Assembly (NCBI GenBank): GCA_019914995.1
Contig: CM034137.1
Coordinates: 3,100,001 to 3,164,000, forward strand
DNA from: Acanthochlamys bracteata
Taxonomy: Eukaryota; Streptophyta; Magnoliopsida; Pandanales; Velloziaceae
Direction of reading: 5' to 3'
Length of the DNA: 64,000 nt
A model generated the notes under the pieces. It searched no databases. It was not told the origin of the DNA and saw only the letters and a list, made by a program, of their open reading frames with translations. The position numbers and the translations under genes are program-made. Below are positions 12,840 to 23,925 of this stretch, piece after piece (position 1 is the stretch's first letter; each line of letters opens with the position of its first letter).

Positions 12840-13345
12840 ATGAGACAGGTATTACAGTAAAATTGAGCCATAAAAAATATTTTAAAAATATTTTGAAATA
12901 AAATTTTTTAAACTATAAAATATTTTTAATTTTTAGAAATAAATTTTATTTTTTTGACTTTAAAGAAATTTATAAAAATAGATAATAAAAACTTATTAAA
13001 AATTATTAAATAAAAAATTAAAAAAATATTTTTTAAAAAAGTAATTCCAAACACATCTACGCTAGGTAGCTTTTTGTAGTTTTTTTTAATAGGAACGTTT
13101 GATAGTGCTTATAAAATAAAATTTTTCTAAAACGAAAAAAATTTTTTTTTTAAATGAACGTAATTTTTTTTTTCTAAAAATAATAATAATATACAATAAA
13201 AAGATCTCATTATGTAAAATTTTTCTACACTTTCTAAATTTTTAAATAAATTTTCTAAATAATTATAAACTATATATTAAAAATATAAAATAAAAAAATT
13301 AAAAAAAATGTTTGAAAAATACAATCCCAAACGTCTATTATTATG
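12840..13345. repeat. Two AT-rich MITE-like repeats
   Basis: Two adjacent copies (about 12840-13060 and 13080-13345) of a short AT-rich repeat that recurs across the window. Shared features are runs such as AAATTTTTAAATAAATTTT, a central TTATTATT block and edges resembling CGTTTG / CAAACG. They look like old MITEs with no coding capacity. Exact ends and family are not resolved. Confidence 0.45.
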
Positions 13346-13869
13346 ATTAATGTAAAATATTTAAGTGGTTAAAAGTGAAAATATCTAGCTCTTTCATGAA
13401 AGTGCTTCACTTCAAATTCTAAGATTATAATTGTTTCTTTTCTTTTTTCTTTGTTTGTTATATACGAGTCAAGTGAACACACGATATAGTGACTCAGATA
13501 ATATTTATTTTCTGAAGAAGGTAACTAACTTGTCACTAAATATCCATCATCAACAAAATAAATCTATTAACACAAATCATCCGCGTAAAAAAAAAAAGAG
13601 AAGGTTTTTATTTTGACAACGAAGCAGGTTGAAAACTAGTGTATAGAGAAGCGTACTAGATTCCACTCTGTAAAAACACAATAATAAAGCATGTTCTATG
13701 TATGGACCAGAATCTCTCTCTGCCAATTGGTGAGAAGTAGATTTGATTTCCTTTGACAAATTAATTAAGGTTGTGGTAATCTAGTTCCAGTATTCTATAT
13801 ATGGTCAAGATCTCATCGGCCCTAACAATTAGGGAGAAACCCGGTGCATGTAGCAGCAATAAGGGCGTG

Positions 13870-14225
13870 ACTTATTTTGTTCGTAATTAATCTAATATCA
13901 AGTTTAAAAAAATTAATTTGTGAAAACAAAATATAAAAATTTATTTAAAAGTAAATTTTTAATAAAAAACTATTTTTGAAATTATTTATAGATAAATCGA
14001 CTTTGACATTGAACTATTTAGTAGAACATTTGATTAAACTTATAATTTTTTTACCAAATAATTTTTTTAAAAAATTTTAGATGTATAAAAAAATTCTATA
14101 TTATGAGATTTTATTATTACTTATTTTTATATTCTAGATGAATAATAGATTTTATTTTTAAATTTTTTTAAATATATATGCTTTAAGAAAAAGTTTATTT
14201 TAAATAAGTAATTCCGGCATCAGGT
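13870..14225. repeat. AT-rich MITE-like repeat
   Basis: Another copy of the same AT-rich repeat type as at 12840-13345, with TTATTATTACTTATTTTTAT and AAATTTTTTTAAATAT-like blocks. No gene. The surrounding 13350-13870 holds nothing recognisable. Confidence 0.35.
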
Positions 14226-14588
14226 GGATGAAATTGGCATGATGCATGCCTAACAAACACAAATAAAATTATATAGAAACAAGGTGAAGAGAAGTATTCT
14301 TAACTTTTTTTTTTTCAGAAGGGTTTTTCAATTGATTTTATGCGGCCTAATAAATCTTTAAAAGTAACCAAGAAAAAAGCCTTATTTTCAATGAAGTACA
14401 GAAAATTTTCCATGTAGATGCAAAGTTTTCCACATTGTTGCACATATAAAAAAAAAGGTATCAAATTCATAAGAAGTTATTTTATGCATTCATAAGAATA
14501 ATATAAGTTACTTAAAACAAGTTATAAACAACTACGAAATAGATACACACTGCAAAACCACTTGCTTTTTGCGCAGGATGCTTATAAC

Positions 14589-15165
14589 TACGAGTGACAA
14601 TTCGAATATATAGATCGATTTCAAATCGATCTATATAATAACTAAATTAAAATTATTTAATTTTAATCTGATCTATTTATTTATATAGATTAAATTGTCA
14701 ATTTTAATATAATTTATTTATAATCGGATCAAATTTCGATCGATTTATTTAATAAATAAAATTATTAAGATAAAAATTATAAAAATTAATTTTTAACAAT
14801 AATATATAAAAATTATTATTATGATATTTATAAAAAGAAAATTATTAATTTCTATAAAATTTATGAAGTAAATAAAAATTATTTAAATTTGAATAAGTAA
14901 AGAAATATGTCTATATAAATTAAATTCAAATGTTTTATTATTATTTTCTAATTATTAAGTAATATATACTATATAAATAGTTAAACGGATCAAATTCGGA
15001 TCAATTTGAATCCGATTCGAATCTATTTAAATTTCTGAATTAATTTCGGATTGATCCGAAATTGAACCGTATCTGTCTAAAGTTTGATCCAAATCTGTTT
15101 AAGGTTGATCCGAATCTAATTTTTTCGGATCGAATTCGCGAATTGGATCAGAAATTGCCACTCTA
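14589..15165. mobile_element. hAT-type MITE, complete, with 8-bp target duplication
   Basis: A 577-bp non-coding element flanked by perfect copies of CTTATAAC (14581-14588 and 15166-15173). Its ends are inverted: TACGAGTGACAATT on the left and the reverse complement TAGAGTGGCAATTT on the right, matching the GTGGCAA-type ends of plant hAT elements, which make 8-bp duplications. The interior is built of GATCGATTT / GATCCGAATC-like iterations. It needs a transposase from elsewhere. A related copy with its own duplication lies at 53915-54440, and another at 15857-16676. Confidence 0.85.
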
Positions 15166-15239
15166 CTTATAACTGAAATTTCTTAATCATAAAAGAATCA
15201 AACTTTAGAAACTTTTTATTATTATTTGTGTATCGACCC

Positions 15240-15490
15240 ATTTTAGATGTAGAGGATGTTTTGGGATAATTATTAACAATGAGTTTAAAAAAAAATATTT
15301 TGAAAATTTTTTAAAAATAAGTTTTATTTTTTTATTTCAAAAAAATAATAAAAATAATTAATAATAAATTTTTATAACCTAAAATTTGTTATATTTTTTA
15401 AATTTAAAAATAAATTTTATAAAATATTTAAAAATTTTTATTGAAAAATATAAATTAAAAAGTTGAAATGAAAAGAAGATCCTAAGCACT
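15240..15490. repeat. AT-rich MITE-like repeat
   Basis: AT-rich copy of the multi-copy repeat (TTAATAATAAATTTTTAT and AAAATATTTAAAAATTTTT blocks). A shorter partial copy lies at 15715-15840. No coding potential. Confidence 0.35.
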
Positions 15491-15856
15491 TTCCTGACAT
15501 CCTTGTACTCTTTTCACTCACAAATAAGTTTTTAAAATAAAAAATTATTTCGAATGAATTAGTTTTGCAAATTATTCTCTATAACTTATTTCTTGAAGTT
15601 TTTATTTTTAGAAATCACGTTAAGTGAAAGAACACACTTTTGAAAAATAAAAGATCAGTCGGTAATAACATGCATCCGGTGCAAAAGCTCAACCTTACAT
15701 ATAAAAAGTGTTAGGAGACGTTTGTAAGTGTTTAAAATAAAATTTTTTTCTTAAAAATTTATTTTGTAATTTTTTAAAAATAAATTTGACTATTTTTATA
15801 TAGAAAATAAAATATTTTTTAAATCTTTAAATAAACAGTAACAAAGAATGCCAAGC

Positions 15857-16676
15857 TAGGAATGGCAATTTGAGTTCGTGAGTCAGTTTCAGATCGACCC
15901 ATTTAATATATAAATTAAAATTATCTAACCCTAATCCAACCTATTAATAATCGGATCAAATTCGGATCGACCTATTTAATAATTAAAATTATTAATTTTT
16001 AATTCTATATTTTTAAAATTTAGCGAATTTATAAAATCAGTTATAAAGAAAGTGCATGATATTTTTAGTGACGAGATATAGTGAATTTGCCCATCAAAAT
16101 ATGCATTCTTTAGTATCTTCATCGGTCCTTAAAATATTCAAAAAATTTTATTTTTATTTTTATTTTTATTTTTTGAAAATATATGGTGATCGCTAAAATT
16201 TTATGATTATAAATATATACTAATAATTTCGATAAAATTTTTGATAAACATAGCTATCTAACAAAAATTTGTTAAAAATTTTTATACGAAATTCAAATTC
16301 GTCATTAGAAAAACACCTATATAGTAATACTTTCGATAATATTATAATTCTCATCTTACACTATTTTACTAAAATATAAAAATAATAATTAATTATAAAT
16401 ACCATATATAAATTACTATTATTGATTACTTTTATTGCCAATATTTTAATATACAGAAAGAAAAAATCAAATATTATTCTTTCAAGATATGACAATTTGG
16501 ATTGGTGAATTAATTTCGGATTAACTAGAGTCGATCTATTTAATAAATGGATCAAATTCGTTCAATCCAAATTCAATCTATATATTTATACGGGTCAAAT
16601 TTTGTAATTATAATTCTGATTAAATGAATCAGTTTTGAATCGTGTTTTTTAATCAGATCATATATTGCCAACTCTA
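15857..16676. mobile_element. hAT-type MITE, probably interrupted by a second small element
   Basis: Ends TAGGAATGGCAATTT on the left and, reverse-complemented, TAGAGTTGGCAATAT on the right, like the element at 14589. The flanks TGCCAAGC (15849-15856) and TGTCAAGC (16677-16684) match at 7 of 8 bases. The 820-bp length exceeds its relatives by about 250-300 bp. The middle (about 16060-16315) is unrelated and is bounded by TTTTTAGTGACGA and TCGTCATTAGAAAA, an inverted pair, so a second MITE seems to have landed inside. Confidence 0.65.
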
Positions 16677-16749
16677 TGTCAAGCATACCTGTAATCAATT
16701 TCAGGCCTTCTAAAAAGGCATCTTGCACTATCTTTTTTTTTTAAAGAAG

Positions 16750-17275
16750 ACGAGACTAGGGACGTCTGATCGTCTTTTCAATTAAACTTTTTATTTTATA
16801 TTTTTTAATAAAATTTCTAAAGTATTTTACAAAAGTTTTAAAATTAAGAGTACAAAAAAAATTTAAATTATGATATCTTATTATTACTTTATTTTAGATA
16901 AAAATAAGACTTACTTTTCAAAAATTTCTAAAATATATTTTTTTAAAAAAAAATTTTGTTTCAATAAGCATTCAAACAGAAATTTCGGCTTGAAGCACCA
17001 CCTATTTTTTTTCTACTTATATTTTCATCTTGAGTGATGTTTGGCGTTGCATATCTCTGTCATTTTCATTCCAACTTTTTATTTTATATTTTTCAATAAA
17101 TCTTCTAAAATATTCTACAATTTTTTTAAAAATATAAAAAAATTATATCATAAGAGTATATTATTATTTATTTTTATTATTTATTGAGATAAATAAATAA
17201 AACTCGTTTTCTAAAAGTTTTTAAAATACCTTTTCTTCTGAAAAAGCTTCTTTCTAATAAACACTCCCAAAATCA
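16750..17275. repeat. Two AT-rich MITE-like repeats
   Basis: Two copies (about 16760-16980 and 17040-17275) with clearer edges than the rest: left edges GGGACGTCTGATCG and GATGTTTGGCGTTG, right edges GCATTCAAACAGAA and AACACTCCCAAAAT. The shared interior is TTTTTATTTTATATTTTTNAATAAAT, then a TTATTATTTATTTT core. These edges support a MITE origin. Confidence 0.5.
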
Positions 17276-17765
17276 CCATAACAACTTTTCACTAATCATA
17301 GCTTTCTGTTGCATTCTAAAACCATTCATATGGCTTGTATCAAGATCCAGTAGTAGCCTAGAGGTCCGTTCTGCCTTGCGAGAGTTCGCTACAGGTAATG
17401 GACTCTGCATATCAGTAATACCTGCTTCTATGAAAACTACTTCTATATGTAGAGTAGAGATATATTGTTGGATAATAGAAAACAAAGTAGGCAAACTACA
17501 GAAACATGGTCAGTCTCACAGCAGTGCAAAATCACTATTTCTAAAACATCTTCCACTGAGGCAGAGCCTCATAACCAATTCTGGTACACAAGCAAACTAG
17601 GAGTACAAGAGATGGAAAATGGTCAACTACTCATCAAAAAACAATTGAAAGCAGGAAGGGAACGACTTGTAAACCATTCAAGATATCATGAGCCTAACAT
17701 CTTCCCATTAAAGATTGACAACGAGGTCACCAGGGTTTCTGCAAAACACGCATTCTTGGGGTATT

Positions 17766-20398
17766 CTATACAGGAAGGGTTTCAGCAGGGAAGTCTTCAA
17801 AGCCAGTGATCCCTGTGATCCTAATCCTTGTGTTTGGCTGGAATAGTCATCTCAAAACATCGTTAGCTTCAAATTCTCACAGATAAAGTAAAAGCAACAA
17901 TCTATGTACAGTTGTTGTCTTTTAGTCTAAGAACCTCTAGAACAATAATAACGGTTCATTCAATGAATCATCCATGGTGTCTTAACCTATAATGTAAAGG
18001 TTGGTTGATATAAACTGGGTTGCCTTTAGATGTGTGTGACATGTACTAAATAATGAGTGGAGAAGACCCCAGGAAGGGTCCCAAAAAGTGTCAAAGGTAA
18101 TGCAATGAGGATACCTGCCGATGACCAATGGTCCTTCGGTACTTCTTCTTCTTCTTGTACTTGAAAACGATTACTTTCTTATCGAGACCCTGCATGAAAG
18201 CAAAGGATTAAGAACAAGGTAAGCATATTCATTACAAACCAGATATTTTCAGGATGGTGACTACCTGCTCCTCAACCACAGCATGAACAGCTGCATTGGT
18301 CACAACAGGTTGACCAATGTATGTCTTTGTTCTAGTCCCAACAAGCAATACTTTGCTCAAGATTATCTGCAGATAAACATATGGCCATACATGTAAATAA
18401 CTTGTTTTTATGGAGAGTAGGTGGATAACTTAAGGGACTCAGTTGATGGGATAATGAGTATGAACTTATAATTTAATGACCTTCACAGAAATATTCTCCC
18501 TGATATGATTAGCAACAATACATGGCAATGCTTGTACTTCTTACAACAATAATAAGATGCACATCAATTCCAAAGCCAGGACTTAGGTGAATCCACGATA
18601 GTTCAATGCAAGCTAATATATATGACCACTTAAGACACAGAAAAATAGAATAAAATGATTCATACAGCATATAGACACAATACAAGAAATGGTGATAAAG
18701 CAGCTAGTTAAGGCCTATTCAACCTTTACTCTTATTCTTCATGCCTTTTTCCTTCTTATGTTCTTTTATTATTATTATTTTAATTTTGGTGCTGTTTTGC
18801 CTTTCTGCTGGATAGATTAAAGATAATAGGTTTTAAGGACATTTCACCCGGGTGAGGGGAAGGCAGTACAAGAAGGCTAGTCCATAGTGAAACAATCTAG
18901 GTTGGATATTACAAGAAGGCTAGCCCATGAGGTCTTCATACAGTAGAATTCTCCTAAAGAATTAGGAGAAAGATCAGCAACAAGAATTCTAGTGTTTGGG
19001 GGACCCAAGATGTCATCATAGACATCAACAGAGTTACTTTTTAATTCTCTTGTTGAGTTGACTAATACGGGTATGATTGCACCTCATTCAGTACTGAATC
19101 CAACAGCATGCTACCTTTACTCAAGAGTGATAGTAACTTCATGCTGTTACCTGGAAATAATCATATGTGAAACATCAAAGACATAGAAAATTTCCGAATC
19201 TCTCCTCTTCTTGTCTTGGGCAGAGGTGCTCAGAATTCTAATGAAACTCATTGAATTGGGACAGCCCTAATAGATCTAGAGTTGGGTGGCAATATTCTGT
19301 CCTCGAGCTATCTGTCTCATAACAACCTTCTTCCTAAATTAGGGAATCAATCAACTTGACAATTGCATGTTCGATGACCAGAAAACAGATTTATCCTTGT
19401 GCACTGTAAAACTAATATGTTAGCTGTATTGCGTGGAGCAAGCATCTTCCCTATTGATATTACAGAAATAAAGAAGCATAGGTCGTGCGGTTTTTCCAAA
19501 GCTAGTGCCCAGATTGCAAGTTTTAACAAATTGAGATGGCGTCTATATGAAATTAACATTCAACTAACAGAACAATGTAGAATAAACGTTCAAGTTATAT
19601 AAACTTTCTCTTGACAAGCAACACATCCAAACTATTGTGTTGAGAATAATCAAAGACATTAAGACCTGGAAGGAAGTCTCAAACCTTATCATTCACATTG
19701 GCACCTTTAAGTCTCTGTGTGTAAATGAACCTTCCTGGGAAGACAATGTACTGCCGTGAGCCAACCTAACAATCCATACCCAACACATTCAGAATCATCC
19801 ACCATGGGGAATAACCAAGTTTATTTAACATAGAAACAGAAATGGACTTCATACAATCTATCAAATCAATTAGAAGCCAAATAACTTACTTAACCACAAA
19901 CATTTCTCAGGAAAAGCAAAATTCCACAACGGAAAATACACAAATTGACTCGTCTCATAACAGGAGTAAACAAATAATTAAATCCAAGAAAACAAGAAAG
20001 AACAAAATAAAATCCAATCCATGACACTTCAAGAAGTCAAAAAGATAGAATCTTTTTCTTCTACTCACCATAACAACAGCAAAGACTTCTTCACCTTTGG
20101 GAGCATTCTCAGCCAAAGAAGAGGCAATCTGTGCTTCAACAGGTTCCGGCATCTCCTCAACGTCCTCCGCCGAAGAGTCAGTTTCCATAGACTCTAGAGC
20201 AGCACCAGCTGCCGCAGAAAGTTGCCATTTGCGTTGAGTCAAGAATCGAAAAGAAAAAGAAGAAGAAGAAGATCTCAGAGAAGAGACAGAGAGGAAACGA
20301 GAAGAAAATGAGAATAACGAGCGAGCTCTTGAAGGAGAGATTGGAGGTTTTGGGAATGTAACGAAGGTGGCGGGAGCGCTACAGAAAGCGCCAGCCAT
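17766..20398 (-). CDS. RPL21: 50S ribosomal protein L21, chloroplastic
   Basis: Five exons on the minus strand: 20398-20069, 19765-19685, 18366-18265, 18189-18115 and 17837-17766, joined in frame to 219 residues. Residues 1 to about 60 form a serine/arginine-rich, acid-poor plastid transit peptide beginning MAGAFCSAPATF. The mature part has the bL21 core: VGSRQYIVFPGRFIY, then KVLLVGTRTKTYIGQPVV, then IVFKYKKKKKYRRTIGHRQ, ending in the conserved NTRIRITGITGF. bL21 binds 23S rRNA in the large plastid ribosomal subunit and is nuclear-encoded in plants. The plastid rather than mitochondrial paralogue is chosen from the transit peptide and the VGSRQYIV start of the core; this is a judgement, not a phylogeny. 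The last exon codes only 23 residues and is easily missed. About 17273-17765 is probably the 3' UTR. Confidence 0.93.
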
Positions 20399-20479
20399 TG
20401 CTGTTGTTGGCTCACTTGTTGTGATAATGGATGGAGAGTTTGATTGACAACAGATTTTTGAAGAAGATGAATTGGGAAG

Positions 20480-20533
20480 TGGGCCAATATGTTAGGCTGA
20501 AGCCCATTGTATTGTTTAGCACGAAGAAGCCCA
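20480..20533 (-). promoter_or_regulatory. Three site II motifs upstream of RPL21
   Basis: TGGGCC at 20480-20485 and AGCCCA at 20501-20506 and 20528-20533 lie 82-135 bp upstream of the L21 start codon. Clusters of TGGGCY (site II, bound by TCP factors) are characteristic of plant ribosomal-protein and organelle-biogenesis promoters. Motifs are seen directly; function is inferred. Confidence 0.6.
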
Positions 20534-20559
20534 TTAATTTTGCTATATGTTACGATAAT

Positions 20560-23110
20560 GAAAATTTTAGAGTGCTTGAATAAATTTTTTAGAATTAAAA
20601 GTATTTTTATTTTATTTTAGAAAATAAGTTTTCATCTAAAAATAATAATAATAAATAATAATAAAATTTTAAAAAAAATTATATATTTTTAAATTTTTCA
20701 ATAAAATTTATAAATATTATAAAACATTTATTAAAAAAATGTGAAATAAAAAATTAGCAGTTTAGACTATATTTTGTACCTATTACATTGTTGGTTACGT
20801 TTACTTACCACCCAAAATTTTTATTTCTTTAAAATCTACTTTTAATATAGAATAAACAAAAAATTAAAATAAGTTTTTTCTATTAAAAATTCTTTTTTAA
20901 TATTTAATTCTTAAAATTTATTAATACAAAATTAATATAAAATTTTACTTTTTTATTAATATTTTAAATTATAAATTTAATTTTAAATTTATTTTAAAAA
21001 AGTGTGTGTATTTCCAATAAAAAAAACCCTATTTCAAAATAGGAAAAACATGTTTTACTTTTGTATCGAATGTAGCTCTAATTATAAATACTCACTGAAA
21101 AATATTTGATAATAGTTTTTATTACACCTATTAAAGAATATATATTAAAATCTAAAATGAGAGAACTAGCGAAACTAATACTAATCAAAGAAAAAAACTT
21201 ATATTCCAAAAAATATGAGTCGTACTTGAAGACGTTTAAAAGTATTTATAAAAAATAATTTTTATAAATAAAAACTATTTAAAATACTTTTAAAATAAGT
21301 ATTTATTTTGTTATCTTAAAAAAATATATAAAAAAATAATCAAATTTACTATACATAAATTTTTATATTTTAAAATTTTTAAATAAATTTTGAAAAATAT
21401 TATAAAGTATTTATGAAAAACATAAAATAAAAATTTAAAATGAAAAACAGTTGAAAAATAAAGTCCAAATATTTTCAAATATCTAAAAGCAGAAATAAGC
21501 ATGCTTATTTAAATAAAAAGAAATTGTATCTAAACCTTTTAATGTACTATGCAAAATATATGAGCATTTTATTTATAGAAAACAAAGTATATCTAAAGTC
21601 TAAACAATAAACATCACTTTTTAATTTTTTTTTTCTGTTTTGTCTTTCATCAGGGAGGAGGCGTTCAACTCTGTTTTCATCTCCTTTTGGTTTTCTCGTT
21701 TCAAAAAAATTTCTACTCTGCTCAAGAAATTTTTATTTACAAAATATAAGTTAATTACGCATGAAAATATAATAACTTTATTATTTTCAAATTTAATAAA
21801 TAGACTTATGTTTTAAGAGTTTTTTATAAATTTCAAATTCGTTTTAGTTTTAATTTCCAAAAAAATTACTAGTCTACTCCAAAAAAAGTTATTTAAAATA
21901 TATAAGTTAATTACGCATTAAATTTTTTTATATTTATAATTTTATTATTTTTCTAATTAGAAAAAGAAACTTTTTTTTGTAAGTTTTTATGAAATTTCAG
22001 ATGTTTTATTTTCAATAATTTCAAATAACTCCTAAGATAAATTGTACGCTTTTTAGGTGCTTATATTTTATTTCTCTTTTAGATTTTTGTTTTATAAGAA
22101 ATTTCTACATTATTCTAAATTTTTAAAAATTTGGAAACATAGATAAATGGTATGCTATAAGATCTCTATATATAATTATTAAGCTAAAAGAAAATTAAAT
22201 TCGTTTTCAAATATTTTAGAAAGAACTTCTTTTTAGCTAAAACATCTCCCATAATGGAGAGCCCTGACTATTCTGCGTATTTATGTTTAGATAAATTTAT
22301 TTTTTTAAAAGTAAATTTAAATTTAAAAAATATTTATTTTATATTAAAAATAAAATAAATTAAATTATAAAAATAAATTTTGATATAAAAATTTAGTTTA
22401 ATTATTTATTTACTTTATATTGTTTAAAAAATAATTGAATAAATTCGTAAATAAATCTTAAGTCTAGCGTGAGTCTGAATTTTTGGGGCGTATTTATCAA
22501 CCCCTCAAAATTATTTTTTTAAAACTCATTTTTAATATAATATATATAAAAAAATTAAAATAAAATTTTTGTATTAATAAATATTTTTTAAAAATTTATT
22601 TTTAAAACTTGCTATGAATATTACACTAATATATAATTTTATTTTTTACTAAATATTTTTATTTAATTTAATTTTTTAATTTATTTTTAAAAAACTCATT
22701 TTATTCACGTTTTTATCAGGATAAACACCGCCTTGATAAAATAATAATTTTAGCCATCTTTTTGAGATTGTTTATTAAAATATTTTAGTAAAATCTAATA
22801 AAATTTTTTAAATGAATTTTTAAATAAAAATTAGAAAAGTCGTATATATAATTGTGGTTTATTAAATTGTTTTTAATATTAAAAATTATAAATATATTCA
22901 TAAAATAAAATTTAAAAAATTGAAAAAGCATTTCCAATTAGTTAAAAAAAATTTCAGAACTCTCAAGTGTCGAGAGTAAATATATTTTAGTAAAACTTAT
23001 TAAACTTTTTTGAAAAAGAATTCTTAATTTGGAAACTCCACATATCTAATTCACTCATTTTCACCAAATTATTTTGAAATTAAAAAAATTTAACATTTCA
23101 TTAAATAAAA
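20560..23110. repeat. AT-rich intergenic block with several MITE-like repeats
   Basis: About 2.5 kb of roughly 80 percent AT DNA between L21 and BAG6. Repeat-like copies with the TTATTATT core and AAATTTTTAAATAAATTTT blocks are recognisable at about 20560-20775, 20800-21020, 21180-21500 and 22290-22720. Poly-T and poly-A runs are frequent. No coding region is supported. Confidence 0.4.
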
Positions 23111-23259
23111 TTGAAAAAAAAAGAAAAACTAAAAGCATTCCGACGATCCCATTAATTAAAAAAAAAGAAAATCCAAGAACTCTCGAGTCTCTCGAGATCA
23201 AGCAAAATATCTACCTTATTCGTTAATGAATCTGCTTACGTGGCAAGGGACGGAATCGA

Positions 23260-23368
23260 GAAGGTTCTTTCAATTCTGAAACTTCTCCTCTTTCCCTGCG
23301 TCTTGAAAGGTCTGGAATTAATTCTAGCGATCTCTAGAGAGAAACAGAAGCTGAAGCAGGTTATAAAA
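23260..23368 (+). promoter_or_regulatory. BAG6 core promoter: paired heat-shock elements and TATA box
   Basis: Two inverted heat-shock units, GAAGGTTC (23260-23267) and GAAACTTC (23278-23285), each fit the GAAnnTTC consensus and sit 18 bp apart. A TATAAAA box follows at 23362-23368, which would put the transcription start near 23395. Arabidopsis BAG6 is known to be heat-induced through HSF factors, so the arrangement fits. Part of the leader is probably spliced: a donor-like CTGTAAGT lies at 23577-23585 and an acceptor-like GTGCAG ends near 23910. Confidence 0.65.
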
Positions 23369-23925
23369 GGCAACGAAGTAACCAACGGTTTCTTTTCCAC
23401 AGACGAACAACACTGAAGAAATCCTTTATCTGAGCGTTCGACCAAAAATTCAAGCAAGTTTTTTCGGTTTGTGGATCGAAATTGTACCGGCAACTCTCTC
23501 ATCTGGTTCTGTGGATTGTTCGGAAGGAAGAAGCAAACATTTCTTTCATTTTGATTTCCTGTATCTACAACCACTCTCTGTAAGTAGTCTTTCTTCTTCT
23601 TCCTCTTCTAATTGTTCTCTTTGTTAAAGGTTGATTATGGTTGGGATCAATGTGTTGGAATGCGTAACTTGCCGTTGCTTTGGGCAATGTAATACCCTTT
23701 TCTTCAATCAGAACAAAATAGCTACATTTCTTTAGAAATATTAAGGCCATGATCTTTATGTGCTGTTATGAAATTTGTTTCTTTCCGCTCCTCTGTAGAA
23801 ATTTAAAGGTCTTCGACTTTTCTAACCATGTTCTAGTTCCTTTTATACAGGTTATCATTTTATCCGTTGCATTGAGTTTTAGCACAAGAGCTTCTTAAAG
23901 CTTCAGTGCAGGGCGCCTTGCTCTC

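Noticed and set aside
17273-17809. Frames of 73-114 codons on both strands
   Set aside because: They overlap the last exon and 3' UTR of RPL21, where splicing gives a conserved protein end in a different frame.
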